From Hymenoscyphus infarciens (lineage: Eukaryota > Ascomycota > Leotiomycetes > Helotiales > Helotiaceae), in contig LLCB01000246.1 in assembly GCA_001414345.1 (NCBI GenBank), positions 26,632 to 90,631 of the forward strand: DNA of 64,000 nucleotides. Direction: 5' to 3'. The position numbers were made by a program, and so were the translations under genes. The notes beneath the pieces are model-generated. The model was not told where the DNA came from. It worked only from the letters and a program-made list of their open reading frames with translations, and did not search any database. Shown in pieces: positions 36,431 through 47,783 of the stretch. How positions within the stretch are numbered: position 1 is the first letter of the stretch; each line of letters starts with the position of its first letter.

Positions 36431-37885
36431 GTACCTCGGGTATGGTGTTGAGAACCCGTTGGTCGGAGGTGGTGTTTGACGTCGAGGTTGTGGTAGAAAG
36501 TGGGTTAAAGGTGGAGTCATAGAAGGATGTATATAGTAGTTAATAGTGGAAAACGACTCCGTCTTCGGGGCACTTTGGCGCAGATGGTCTAACCTTCAAC
36601 TGTGGTTGTGATAATTCGGGAATTCGGAGATTCGGGAAGCTGGGGCGAACGTAATGTTCGGATATTAAAACAGATTAATATTACTTTCCTAATTGATTCT
36701 TTAGCAAATTATTATTTATTATTCAATGACATATCGATGATGTGTTCATGTATAAACGATGATCCTCCTCCTCCCTGTAGATAAAAAAGTTGGCACCACA
36801 ATTTAGCGACCCTACTAACCGCGCGACGTATAACTAACAACTAATTGTAAAAATTTAACAAAAATGTAAGAAGATGCGTTAGATACTAGCTTACTATGAA
36901 ACTAAGTGCTAGAGTTTTTTTAACTCATTTGCGGTGTATTGTTAACGTTGCTAGTTCTCGTAGAATAAAGTAATGCTGCTACTTATTCTGTCTACCGGGA
37001 ACTAGCTCCTCCTCAGAAAAGTTCGCAGCTGGTACCATCGCGAGCCAACCAAGAACCACGCTGTTTCGGCCCATGCATATCTTGTTGTATGTCGCTGTGG
37101 TAGTCGTAGTAGCTCAGCTACTAATACACTACGGGATTTTTTATTCTCTCTTCTCTCCTTCCTTCTCTACCTTGGCTTTACTTCCCATGTTCCCCCCCCC
37201 CACAATTTGTGATCACTGATTTTAGGTAGTACTACTACCTAACTTGAACTTTTGAACAGTACTACTATCTAACTCCACACTCTAACTCCAACCACTCTCC
37301 AACTTCAACTGCTTTGTAGCTCCTGGGTGTTTCTTCTAAAAACTTGAAACATTTTAGTATTATTATAACCTTTGTATGACCCTTTTCCAACCGGAAAGAC
37401 TTTACCCTCTCATCATCACTCATTGATTTCGATTATCTCAACTTTATTGAAAACATTAAATCACGAAACGAATTTCCGCCCGTGCTACATTTAACCAAAC
37501 AGTTGAATTGAGTAAAATGGACTTCGGCGTATATTCCACTACCTAGGTCTACATAATCCCAACCTAAAAGCATTGAACACTCGCTCCTATTGTTCATCGC
37601 AAACAGGTGGACCTGTATAAACAACAACTCTCCCAACAACCCAAATCCCATCACAAAATAAACAAGGAAAAAAATGCGCAGAACCAATTTCCATTTTTGG
37701 ATCAACCATGCAATGCAAATGTATTGCTATAACCTATCAAGCTACTCTACCCAATTGCCAAATATGCAAATGCTCCCTCTCTAAGCTCTACGCCAATGAC
37801 CCATGCAAAATAGCCATGTAATATGAGAATGATGCCCCCATAGTACGCCTCCTATATGCTCCTGCTATGCACGATGTTTTGACTC
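36431..37885. other. Intergenic, GMC pseudogene to ELG1 3' end
   Basis: 1.45 kb without a gene. It contains the second MITE-like copy (36772-37000), a poly-C run near 37192-37201 and T/C-rich tracts near 37140-37180. The last 450 bp are the presumptive 3' region of ELG1. Confidence 0.5.
36772..37000. mobile_element. MITE-like element, copy 2 (229 bp, diverged)
   Basis: Starts TCCCTGTAGATAAAAAAGT and ends with the reverse complement of TCCCGGTAGACAGAATAAGT. The ends match those of copy 1 (30591-30828), and both carry a CGCGACGT core roughly 55-65 bases from the left end. The CTCCTCCTC sequence appears just outside both ends, but with a 5-base offset on the right, so it is not a certain target duplication. 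Confidence 0.55.
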
Positions 37886-40800
37886 TTAGACACCATCCCT
37901 CAACTCATCTCTATCATCACTGCCACAAAGAGAAGCCACCCGTTTCGCTGCTCCACCATCCTCAATTCCATCCCCCCAATTTTCGCCTTCATCCGCAGGT
38001 CCAAGTGCCTTCCTAGCCGCCTTCTCCTCCTCGAGTGCCGCATCAAGCCAACTTTCCATTCCCGTATTCAGCACAAAAACTTTATTAAGTTTATCCCCAA
38101 AATACCTCTCCTTCCTCGTCGACCCCCTCGAACCCCCCTCCAAAGCACTCATAGCAGCCCTAGTAGTTCTCATCCTCTTCCCCCGCTGTCCCCCTTCACT
38201 CAAAAGATTACTCAGCTTCGCACGCTCCTGCTGCAACTTCGCATCAAAAGCAACAACAGATCTAACATACGGCGCCAAGTCCGTAGCGATCATCGTAATA
38301 GTGCGGTCGAAAGACGAGGCTTCTAGACTGTTAGAGGACCATACGTAGGGTTTATCTGGTTCCGAGATGGGGTCGAAGGCGAGTGCGAAATCAAGACGGC
38401 GGATACGTGGTTCAGGGGTGGATATTTGTTTGGTGACGAGGGAAATTATTTCTCCTTCAGAGGGCGAGGAAAGTTCCTTGGGTACTTCGAAGCCGTGGTG
38501 GATGTGTTGGTCTTCTTGGAGGTTTTTCCGCGCTCGGGATTTCATACATAGAGAAACACTTTTCGTCATCGAACCAAAGTCGACTTTGGGCAAGGCCTCA
38601 ATAATTGGATGAGCGAGGGTATAATCTTCCCGGGCCTTATTAGATAAAACTGGTTGGTCAATATTGATGAGGATCTAGAGATTTTAGCACGAAACAAAAC
38701 TGAACAGAAGGAAGCATGCATACCTGGTTGTCTTCTCCAAAAGCGCCAACAGAACAAATATCAGCAACGCTCATTGCCTCCGCAAAGTCTACATACATAG
38801 CAAGAGCGGCAATGTCATCCTTCCGACAAGACGATGCAGTTTTCATCTTGGTAGCCCAAGATTTAATTTTGATTGACTTTTGCCAGTCTCCGGCATCGAG
38901 TCTCCAACCATCCCAAGCCTCATGGAGCATTTCCTCTTCAATGTCAAGATAATGAGAGTGACTTTCTAGCATGTCTTGACTAAACCAACCCATCCCAGTC
39001 TGGTATGTCCCTTCGCTGACAACACGAATCTTCTCGCCATTCTGATCCACATCACTACCTACAGGCCAGCGAGGATATGACCATTCTAAACCACTCTTGA
39101 CATCACCAATGGCAAATTGACACCAAAAATTCAACTCCATCAAAGAACCTCGGAGATCGCAGCCTCGGGTTTCGTATAACACACTCACAGCGTCGCGCTT
39201 TACAACATGGCCCTCACAAGCAGCTACCAACAACATATAATCAACTGCGAGGTCGACTGGGGGTGGTGTAAACCGAATGATTGCGTGCAACATTAATGCT
39301 TGCATCGGTAGCACGGCTTCGTTATTGCAGGTGATGATTACTGGACGTTTGGATTGAGCAACAAGTGCGAGAATGGTGGACCAAAACAGTTTATCTTCAT
39401 CATAAATAATATCGGCCTCTTCGATGAGGATCAAGGATTGCTTTTTCTGCTGCGTAGGAGACTTTGTAGGTATTTCAACCTTCTTGATTCCGGCTACCTT
39501 TTTGGTGTCCGTGGTGGGCTTCGGTTTTTTCGTTTTCGGTATCGTGGGTTCTTTTGTTTTGAAAAAAGAGTTCATGGTTCCTTGTCGTCCACTCTGAATA
39601 TCTTTAGCCAAGGCTTCATCGATGCGGAGGTTTTCTTCATCGATCGAAGTCGGATTGTGAGATTGTTGAACCAGGTGATTCCGACTCATATCGCCAACCT
39701 TTTCCAAAATATCCTTCCCGCTGCGCCGGCTGCTGGAATTGATCTCAAAAACTTCAAATTCAAGTTCCTTGGCAACAGCATAAACGGCAGCAGTTTTCCC
39801 ACAGCCATGAGGGCCACTTAGGACAACTGCATTTGGGAGCTTCTTCCCGTCCTTTGCGAGCCTCACGACGGTCTTCTTCGCGTTAGAGGAACCCCCAAAT
39901 CCTGAAATGTCATCCTCCAGTTCTGTAATCTCATCCAGGTCATACTCTTCGTCACTAGAAACGACAAAGCTATCATGCTTTTTAGTTTTCCTTTTCCGTT
40001 TTCCGCTGCCATCGGGGTTAGGCACCGTTCCTGTTTTAGAATTTGCCTCCGACATTCCTGTTTCTACAGCTTTCACTGTCAGGTTCTCCAGCCATTCTTT
40101 CAATATCATTGCTTCGCGGCCATGTTGTAGCACTTCCGAGGCACATTTCGGGGCATGCTTTTGTACCCATGATTGAGTTTCACAAATGCCCTGATCAAAT
40201 GCAGATAGCGAAGTCGGAATGGAATTGTAGATCTGTAATATTGCTGGATGGATCGGTTTCTGCGTTGGGTCTACTCGTTGGGACTCGTCATCTTCCGAGC
40301 TTCCTGGTGTTGATTTGACGAGGGGAATTTTTGTCCTTAGTCCTTCTCGTGAACGCTGTTGAAGTGTGCTTCCTCCTTCATAATGCTTATTCGGAATGCG
40401 GAGGCAATTTGAAACCGAAGGAAACTCATCAGGGTTGATCTCCCGCATCCCTCTTGCTATGTGCTCAATATTCAAGCTGTCTGCTAATCGAGCAATGATG
40501 TCCTCGGTGGCCAACACCTCGACAGCCTGGTATTTGGCCTTTTTAGTCCTTGCCCTGAGAGACAGAGGGGTATCCTCGATTGCAGATACAGAATTTCCAG
40601 TGCTTCCCCGGACATGGCTAGTTCCTTTCCAGGGCCAGGCAGGTTCTACAGCCCCAGGGAATTTTAATATTCCCGTAGAATTTCCAAACCCAGAGAACCT
40701 TGGTGCACTTGGCTTAGCTGGAGATGGAGGCCTTTCGTACAATTGCGATTTAACACGACCCCTCGTCACCGTGGCCTTTTTGGGGCTGATTCTGGGTGGG

Positions 40801-41919
40801 GGTGGTTGTGGTGGGGTTTTTGTTAGTGCCACGATTGTAGCCGGCGGTTTCCCAGCTTTACCTGTGAATAATGGGTGTAATGGTTTCGGAGGGTCTGTCG
40901 AGGGGGGTTTGTCTGCCTTCGTACTTGCCTTAGTAGCAGCTTTCTGCTGGTTTTTGGGTGGCTTTGGGGAAACGGGTGGAGCTGTTTTGGGGCCGTTTAA
41001 TATATCCTCTATTTTCTGACCAATTTCCGATGGTAGCTTTTGGCCTTCCCCATAGCGGATTGTGACAATTTTTGACTTTGGGGTGGACTTCCTTCCAGTA
41101 TTCTTCACCGGTACCGCTTTCTTCGTTGGGGGAGATCCAATGGTCCCCGTTTTCGGGTTCAATCGTAGCGTTTTCTTTGGTTTGCTTCCTTCGTTGGAAT
41201 TACCAGGCACAATTGGTTTCAGAGCCAAATTGACCTCTGTACCCCAAGAGTCATTATTCAGTTCAGGAGTGCCGTTTGGACGAGGGATATCTTGAGAATC
41301 GGTCGTGACGTGGGGGATTTTGGGGCATTCGCCGGGCACCGCGTCTTTCGTTTTTAATATCATGGCAGAGATTGCCACGGGCTGTTCCTCTTTCGTACTT
41401 GATTCTCCAACTTGTATTTCCAAAGCTCCCGAGGAAGAACCTTCGTCTTTTGCCGCATTTCGTGTCGTTCTGCCACGTCGAGGTTGCTTCGGAGGTGCTG
41501 CGACAATTTCTATATTATCGTCCTCGGGATCATCTACATGCGCCTTGCTACTTGGTGAAGCTGTTTTCCTTCTCTTTCTCCTTCCATCGTTCGGATCAAT
41601 CGCTAGAAGTTCAGATCGCACGTTCCCATTCTCCTGATTTATTGGCAAGTCGGTATCCTCCTTCTTCGAATCCTGCCTAGACTTCCTCCCCGCGGTAGGC
41701 TTCTTTTTACTGCCACTCTTGTTCGGGGGGTTCGGAGGGTTGGAGGGGATCTTATTATCGCCTTGACCTGGAGCTGGGATCGCTGTTTTTGCTGGGTCAA
41801 TTAGCACAAGAACCCCTCTAAAGAAGAAACGGAATCTTACTCAAGGGTCTCTGGAAAAGAGGGAAGACCTTCTTTGGGCCCTCGTTGATCTCCCCCAACA
41901 TGGTGGCCAGAGCTGCCAT
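37886..41919 (-). CDS. ELG1: ELG1/ATAD5-family AAA+ ATPase (PCNA unloader subunit)
   Basis: Large subunit of the alternative RFC complex that removes PCNA from DNA after replication and limits genome instability; nuclear. About 1311 residues from exons 41919-41841, 41791-38724 and 38674-37886. The first intron is 49 nt with a CTAAT-type branch site, and the phases match. Residues 1-26 include a VFPLFQRP stretch resembling PCNA-interacting motifs. Residues ~30-650 are basic, Ser/Pro-rich and disordered-looking. Walker A (SGPHGCGKTAAVYAVAKEL) is near 683-701, with the family signature EVFEINSSSRRSGKD after it. A Walker B variant LILIEEADII lies near 812-821, then a lid and Cys-bearing region, and a family-typical C-terminal extension. 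An ATG at 41901 is an alternative start. Divergent from UTP8. Intact. Confidence 0.88.
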
Positions 41920-42328
41920 AGGGCATGCGAGATTCACGCGTTTTAGAAGCTGTTGGATGGTAAATACATTGGGGAAAGAACAATGTTGATGGAGGTGGAT
42001 GAGGGGGTACTGTGACAGCGTAGATCTATATTTTGAGGGTGGTGGATGGTGCGACGGGAGTGTGAAGGTGAAATGGAGTGAATTGAAAGTCGCGACTGAC
42101 TGACGCGTTGAAGAGCACTTTAACTTTTCGCGCTCGGCCACAAAGCACCCGCGGCACTACGGTGGGCTTTTGCACTACGCTGCTCAAGAGCTCCCGTAGC
42201 TAGCGCCTTCATGACCCCTGTAAATCAGTGATGGCCAAAAATATTTTTTGATAGCAAAAGTAGACCGCTTTACAACTCCACCAAGAGCTGCACCACATGA
42301 CAACCCCCACGGCAGAACACATTCCACC
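41920..42328. promoter_or_regulatory. Divergent promoter between ELG1 and UTP8
   Basis: 409 bp separate the two start codons, so the pair likely shares one bidirectional promoter. GC content is moderate, with TGACGCG and AGTGCAAAAG-like elements but no TATA box near either start. Both genes are growth-linked housekeeping genes, which fits co-regulation (inference). Confidence 0.5.
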
Positions 42329-45191
42329 ATGCCGTCCAAATTCTCGCTGCAGAAGCCGTATGTGGTGGCGTCTTTGCCAAAACCCATTGACGTCAAGAAT
42401 GGGCGTTATGTGGTGGGCGAAGTCTTTGGCGAGGCAGTAGGAGCTGGCGCAAAAAAAAGAAAGAGGTCTGAATTGGTAATTGGGATTGATGGCGAGGGGG
42501 TCAACCTGTACGATGTAAGATTGGAGTCTTCTTTCTCCCCGTCTTGGTCTCTTGTTAGCCATTAAAGAATTACAAAACTAACCTTTTCCCCAGATTTCTT
42601 CTTCTAAACTCATTACATCGTATGCGCTTCCTCCACAATCATCCTTTACCTGCGCTCCATGTTCCTTGAGAACTCGAATCTCGAGAACGCATGCCGAACG
42701 ACGGACGTACGCAGCAACTTCGGGGACACAGGCGCAAGTCACTGTGTTTAGAGATGTGATTGAAGGACCGTCGATCACCACATCTACCACCACCTCTCAC
42801 CTTGTCCAGAAAGCCGGAAATCCAATTGTTTTCTTGAGTACGACTGCCGCAACATTGGGAACTGAGGTACTTACAGGTGCCGTGGACTTGTTGGCGGTAA
42901 AAAAGGATGGGGAAATACATTGTCTGGATGGGGAAACTCTGCAAGAAAAATGGATTTCTCCGCCTACCGCTATCGTCACCCAGGATGCAGGACAAGATAT
43001 GCAAGCCGAAATCGAGTATGCGCACTTGACAAATGCATACGCGGTAGGCCAGGGAATCTTCAGAGGTCGCCCGGATGTTTTCGCAATTTTCCCACAAGAG
43101 ATTTCCGAGGATGTCTTCAACCCAGATATGCTGGTGCTGATCTCCAAGACCACTGCGACTCCCTTCACAAGAAGGCTACATATTGTCGCTCTACCAAGAA
43201 GGTCATCCACCCATGCCATTGGATTACAGCACTCGGTTCATCCTCTACTGTTTGCCGCTTTTCCATCCACTTCAAATGTGTCCTCCCAAGGAACGGCAAC
43301 CTTTGGCATACAGGTCTCGGCAGGAACATTAATGCAGCTACAAAACAATACTCTGACCACATTCGACCTAACCGAAACAGGGCCAAAAGAACAATCCACC
43401 CTATCAACTGGCACTGCAAAGTCATTCTTACGACTATCCAACACGTCCATCCTCCTGTCGTCCGAAGATGCTCTCAGTGTCATCAATCCAAAATACCAGT
43501 CAATACTGGCAACCGTTGATGTTGGTGTTTCTAGTGATCGAGAGTCGCTCAAACGCAAACGAGAAAGCAAATCTGAAGGCAGGGATATATCAGCAGGTAC
43601 CCATTCTCTCAAAGCCTACTTTCCCAAACTTGGAGCAGCAGTTGCAATTGTTGATAGCAACCTCGTCGGCATACAAATCGAAGGGCAGCATGATCCCAAA
43701 GGAAGGGCGCGCGCGGCAGGTCTTCTTATAGACTCGATTGGATGCTCTATTCCCGACCAACAACGATCCAAAATTGGCAATTCCAATGTCGCAAAGCTCG
43801 ACTCCGCAACCATGTCAGCATACCAACCCGCCTCTCTGACTGTAAACGCATCCGATGCGGCCTGGACCAATCGAACGCAAACTCTGGAGAAAACATTTGC
43901 GAGTGGGGATATTGACAGGTTTGACGAGCTTATGATTTCGATTCTTGGCCCCAAAATGAAGAAAATCCGTGACTCTCTACCAACGACTGAAAACCAGGCA
44001 GTCGAGGAAGCCGTGAAAAGAAAAGCGCACGCAACCGACAGGCGGTGGATTCTATACGCTTTGAGTAAAATATTTTCATTCATCGAGTTAGATCCGGGCA
44101 AACGTCAACTTGCCGTCTCATTCTACGCCCCCAAATCATTTATGTGGCTCATAACGACGGGTTATATGACTGTAACGAACATTCAAGCTGCCTTGAAAAT
44201 GACAATCTCACCAGGCGAGTTGGTAAATGCAATTGCCGAAATCAACCCAGACATGGAGTTTCTACTGGTACTTATCACAAACAACTACTTGAACGCGGAT
44301 GAACTCGTTTGTGCGCTATTCTCAGTAATGGAAAGTCTCGAAATGCGTGGAGGCAATGACCATACAAAGCAGCTGCTACTCACGAATGGGGATGATTCAG
44401 GGGACGCTGAGGCTACCATTGAAGACCAGCTTGATCAGTTAGAACAGGAAGCTCAACGCGATTTGGATTTTGCTGAATACCAACTTGGGCCTGGGGCTGG
44501 AATACGACAGCAGGCTATCAGCGCGGCTCTTTCTAAACTCTACAGCTGTCCAACGAATTCTATCGTACAGGCACTTCAGACACAGCTATCGAGTCAAGAT
44601 GTTGTCTCTGTTATGGTTTTACTCCGGATGCAGCTTGCAAGAGGTTCCTGGACTTCGAGACATCTTGATTTTGATCCGTCGGAAACGGACATTAATGATG
44701 AAAACGTTGGCCCCGAAAATGCTATCATCCTCATATCAAGCTTGCTCTGTAACTGCATTGATGCCGTGGGCGCTGGTGGTTGGTTATCGGGAGACACGAG
44801 ATTGGTCAATGGCGACTTCTTCGATGCGCAAGAACTTGTCTCGGGATTGAAGCTCGAAGTCAGTGCTGCCCTAGAAGCCCTCGAGGAAGCAACATATTTG
44901 AAAGGGATAATATCAGAAATGGTTCGCTATGGACAGGCCGTTCAAAATGCCCTTCCAAAGGAACCAAAGGGCGGTAAAGAAACGTCCGCCCATAAAAAAC
45001 ACAAGCCGATAACCCTTGAATCGGCAGATCCTGAACAGAGACTCTTGCCGTTGGGATTGAAAGCGGAACAAATGGTTTCACGACTTAGGGTTGGTGCGGG
45101 TGGTGAGATATGCGTGAGGACTTCGAGGGATATTGGGAATCTTAAGAGTCAGAAGGTTCCTAAGTACTCGCTTGAGAGGGTTGTTATTTGA
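42329..45191 (+). CDS. UTP8: UTP8-like U3 snoRNP / t-UTP component
   Basis: Nucleolar protein of the t-UTP subcomplex, needed for early 18S pre-rRNA processing and rDNA transcription. About 927 residues from exons 42329-42514 and 42594-45191. The 79-nt intron has a CTAAC branch site, and the start has a CACCATGC context. The N-terminus (FSLQKPYVVASLPKP, then GIDGEGVNLYD and KLITSYALPPQSSFTC) resembles the beginning of yeast Utp8, where Leu-Pro-Lys and a tyrosine/proline beta-strand pattern recur. Residues ~60-400 look like beta-propeller strands. The C-terminal half is helical, with a Lys-rich tail segment near 850-870 compatible with nucleolar location. The assignment rests on these similarities and is less firm than that of ELG1. 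Confidence 0.7.
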
Positions 45192-45468
45192 ATGTTGGGG
45201 GGTGTAGAATAGTATTGTCAGTCTGATATTAGAGAATCTTACCACAATAGGGGCTCTTTTCCCTTGCCACTTGCACTTGCTAGTTCGAAGGTGGGATTTC
45301 CAATCGGAGCAGCGACACGTGATCTTCCTTATCTTCGTAACCTGGACTCCTGATTTCTGCTGAAAAGAAGGATTATTTGTGTTGGAAAGGAGCAATCGTT
45401 TTCCTAATCATTCATAGGTAGGCTCCGTACCAAGTTCGCCACAAGTTACAAATAACAACCAGCCCAGA
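45192..45468. other. Intergenic, UTP8 to amine oxidase
   Basis: 277 bp serving as UTP8 terminator region and amine oxidase promoter. It contains GACACGTGATC near 45313-45323. No TATA box is evident. Confidence 0.4.
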
Positions 45469-47783
45469 ATGGCGTCCCATCCTCAGAAGCACCCCCTCGA
45501 CCCCCTAACCGCTCCTGAGATCCTCCACATCTCCTCACTCGTCAAAGCAAAGTCACCCAGTCAAAGTCTCCATTTCAAATTGATATCTGTCCTCGAACCA
45601 CCTAAAGCCCAACTCAGGCCCTTTCTCCAGGCCGAACGAAAGGGTACGCAAAGCTCAGGTCCAGGTTTGAAAAGAAGAGCAGAAGTGCTGTATTATTTGA
45701 GGGGGACTTCGAATTTGTTCCATGCAACAATTAATCTCGAGGAGGGTGTTGTGGAGCAGGTTAAGAGGATGGAGGGGCAGTTCCATGCACAGGCGGATGT
45801 GGATGAAATTTTGGAGATGAGGGACGTTTGTTTGGCCGATAGGGCTGTGCAAGAGGCTGTAAGACGATTCAAGCTTCCGGACAATATGAGGGTTGTTTGT
45901 GATACTTGGTGAGTACTTTCTTTCCTTTTTTTAAAGGGGTGGGTTTGGGCATGTGGCCAAGGAGTTTGGCAGGGAAGAAGTTCTTTGGCGAGAATTTCCA
46001 TGTTCCGGCTTTACTTTCTGTTCTTCTTCTCTGTCGGTTACCCCCAGGTAGTACATCATCTGTTTTTCCGTAGTGTTGACCTTCTCAATCGCTATTCCTA
46101 GAGAATTGAATCTGACTCTAAACTCCACAGGCCATATGGGCGAGATACTGACAATCACCATGCTCGTTACGTCCAGGTAGAAGTCTTTCTCTCGTGAAAT
46201 CGACGGCACTTTGCTAACATAAGGTAGTGTTATCTTTTCGCTGAAGGAGGACACCCTGGTTCAAATCACTACGATAATCCCCTCCCCTTTTCTCCCATCA
46301 TAGATATGACAGCAAAAAAAGTAATCGATATAATACGTTTACCCACTGGCGTAGATTCAGAATCGAAGCCTGATGCAGTCTACCAACCCCACCCAGCAAA
46401 GGAATATCATCATGAACTTCAATCGCAACCAGCCCGTACTGATCTCAAGCCATTGATCGTTCAGCAGCCTCAAGGTGTCTCTTTCAGCATTGATGGCTAC
46501 TTGATCAAATGGCAGAAATGGAGATTCCGTTTGGGCTTCAATTGGAGGGAGGGAATGGTTTTGTATGATGTGACATATGATGGTCGCGAGCTATTCCATC
46601 GATTGAGTTTGAGTGAGATGTTCGTACCGTATGGGGACCCTAGGATGCCATATTCGAGAAAGAGTGTTTTTGATGTGGGAGATATTGGGGCAGGTGTAGC
46701 TGCTAATAATTTGGCTCTTGGTTGAGATTGTCTCGGTGTTATCAAGGTAAATACAACCCATTCTTTTGTGAAATCCTAGCTAACAATTTCCACCAGTACT
46801 TCTCTTTTTTCATTACGAATTCTCAAGGAAATCCCGTAGAGAAACCAAACGCAATTTGCATGCACGAGATCGACGATGGCATCGGATGGAAACACACCAA
46901 CACCAGAACAAGAGCAGTTTCAATCGTCCGTTCCCGGGTTCTGGTTCTGCAAACCATCATCACTGTTGGAAACTACGAGTATGTATTTTCGTGGCACATG
47001 GACCAAGCAGCCGGACTACACTACAAAATCCAAGCAACCGGTATCCTTTCGACAGCTCCCATTGATAAAGGAGTCACAGTTCCATTCGGGACAAAAGTCA
47101 ACGAAGGGGTCCTAGCTCCTTTCCACCAACATGTCTTCAGTCTCCGAATAGACCCCTGTATCGACGGCGACGACAACACTTTCATCGAAGAAGACTCAGT
47201 CCCCATGCCGTGGGACGACAAGAACCCATATGGCGTGGGATACGTAACTCAAACCCGGATTCTTTCAACTTCCAATTCTTCCAATTCTGCACCAAATCGA
47301 GTACATAAAATCATCAACCCCTCCAGTATCAACAAATCCTCGGGTAAACCTGTAGCCTACGCAATCCACAGCCCCGCAAAACAAATGCTCCTCGCGCACC
47401 CCAATTCCTGGCACGGTCGAAGAGCAAAGTACGCATTCCATCCTTTCTGGGTGACGAAACATCGAGATAATGAGCTTTTTGCTGCGGGTGACTATACGTA
47501 TCAATCCCATCCCGACCATACTAGCGACCTCGGTTCTTGGGCCGGACGAAGAGATAGGACGGCGGATACGGATATTGTCGTCTGGCATAGTATTAGTTTA
47601 ACGCATAACCCGAGGACGGAGGATTATCCTGTTATGCCTTGTGATACTATGATTGTCAGTTTGAAACCTAGTGGGTTTTTTGAGCAGAATCCTGCGCTTG
47701 ATGTTCCGCAGAGTACGCAGCGGGATAATGAGAGTTGTTTGGTTGAGGATGCGGAATGCAAAACGCGGGAGTCTAAGTTATAG
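45469..47783 (+). pseudogene. Peroxisomal copper amine oxidase with an in-frame TGA
   Basis: Oxidises primary amines to aldehydes with release of ammonia and H2O2. Exons 45469-45908, 46131-46176, 46228-46746 and 46797-47783 join in phase to 663 codons. Catalytic Asp is in FDVGDIGAG (~311). The TPQ-forming Tyr is in TVGNYEYVFSW (~395). Copper ligands are His ~445 and 447 (FHQH) and ~599 (VVWHSISLTHNPR). The C-terminus SKL is a peroxisomal PTS1. The only lesion found is TGA at 46723-46725 (codon ~328), exactly where the family has the first Cys of the Cys-Asp-Cys motif; the following Asp-Cys-Leu-Gly is preserved. Everything downstream, including TPQ and copper sites, is lost unless the stop is read through or is an assembly error. 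It could therefore be a very young pseudogene or an intact gene. Confidence 0.88.

Noticed and set aside
36570..36640. tRNA-like stretch (TTTGGCGCAGATGGTCTAAC) resembling an A box
   Set aside because: No B box of the GGTTCGAATCC type follows at the right distance, and no acceptor stem could be paired.
39354..41680. Several long plus-strand frames opposite ELG1
   Set aside because: They are antisense shadows of the ELG1 coding frame, with low-complexity composition that follows its Ser/Pro/Lys-rich sequence.
46723..46725. Selenocysteine at the TGA replacing Cys in the amine oxidase
   Set aside because: Ascomycetes are not known to encode selenocysteine machinery and no SECIS-like structure was evident. 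A mutation or sequence error is simpler.
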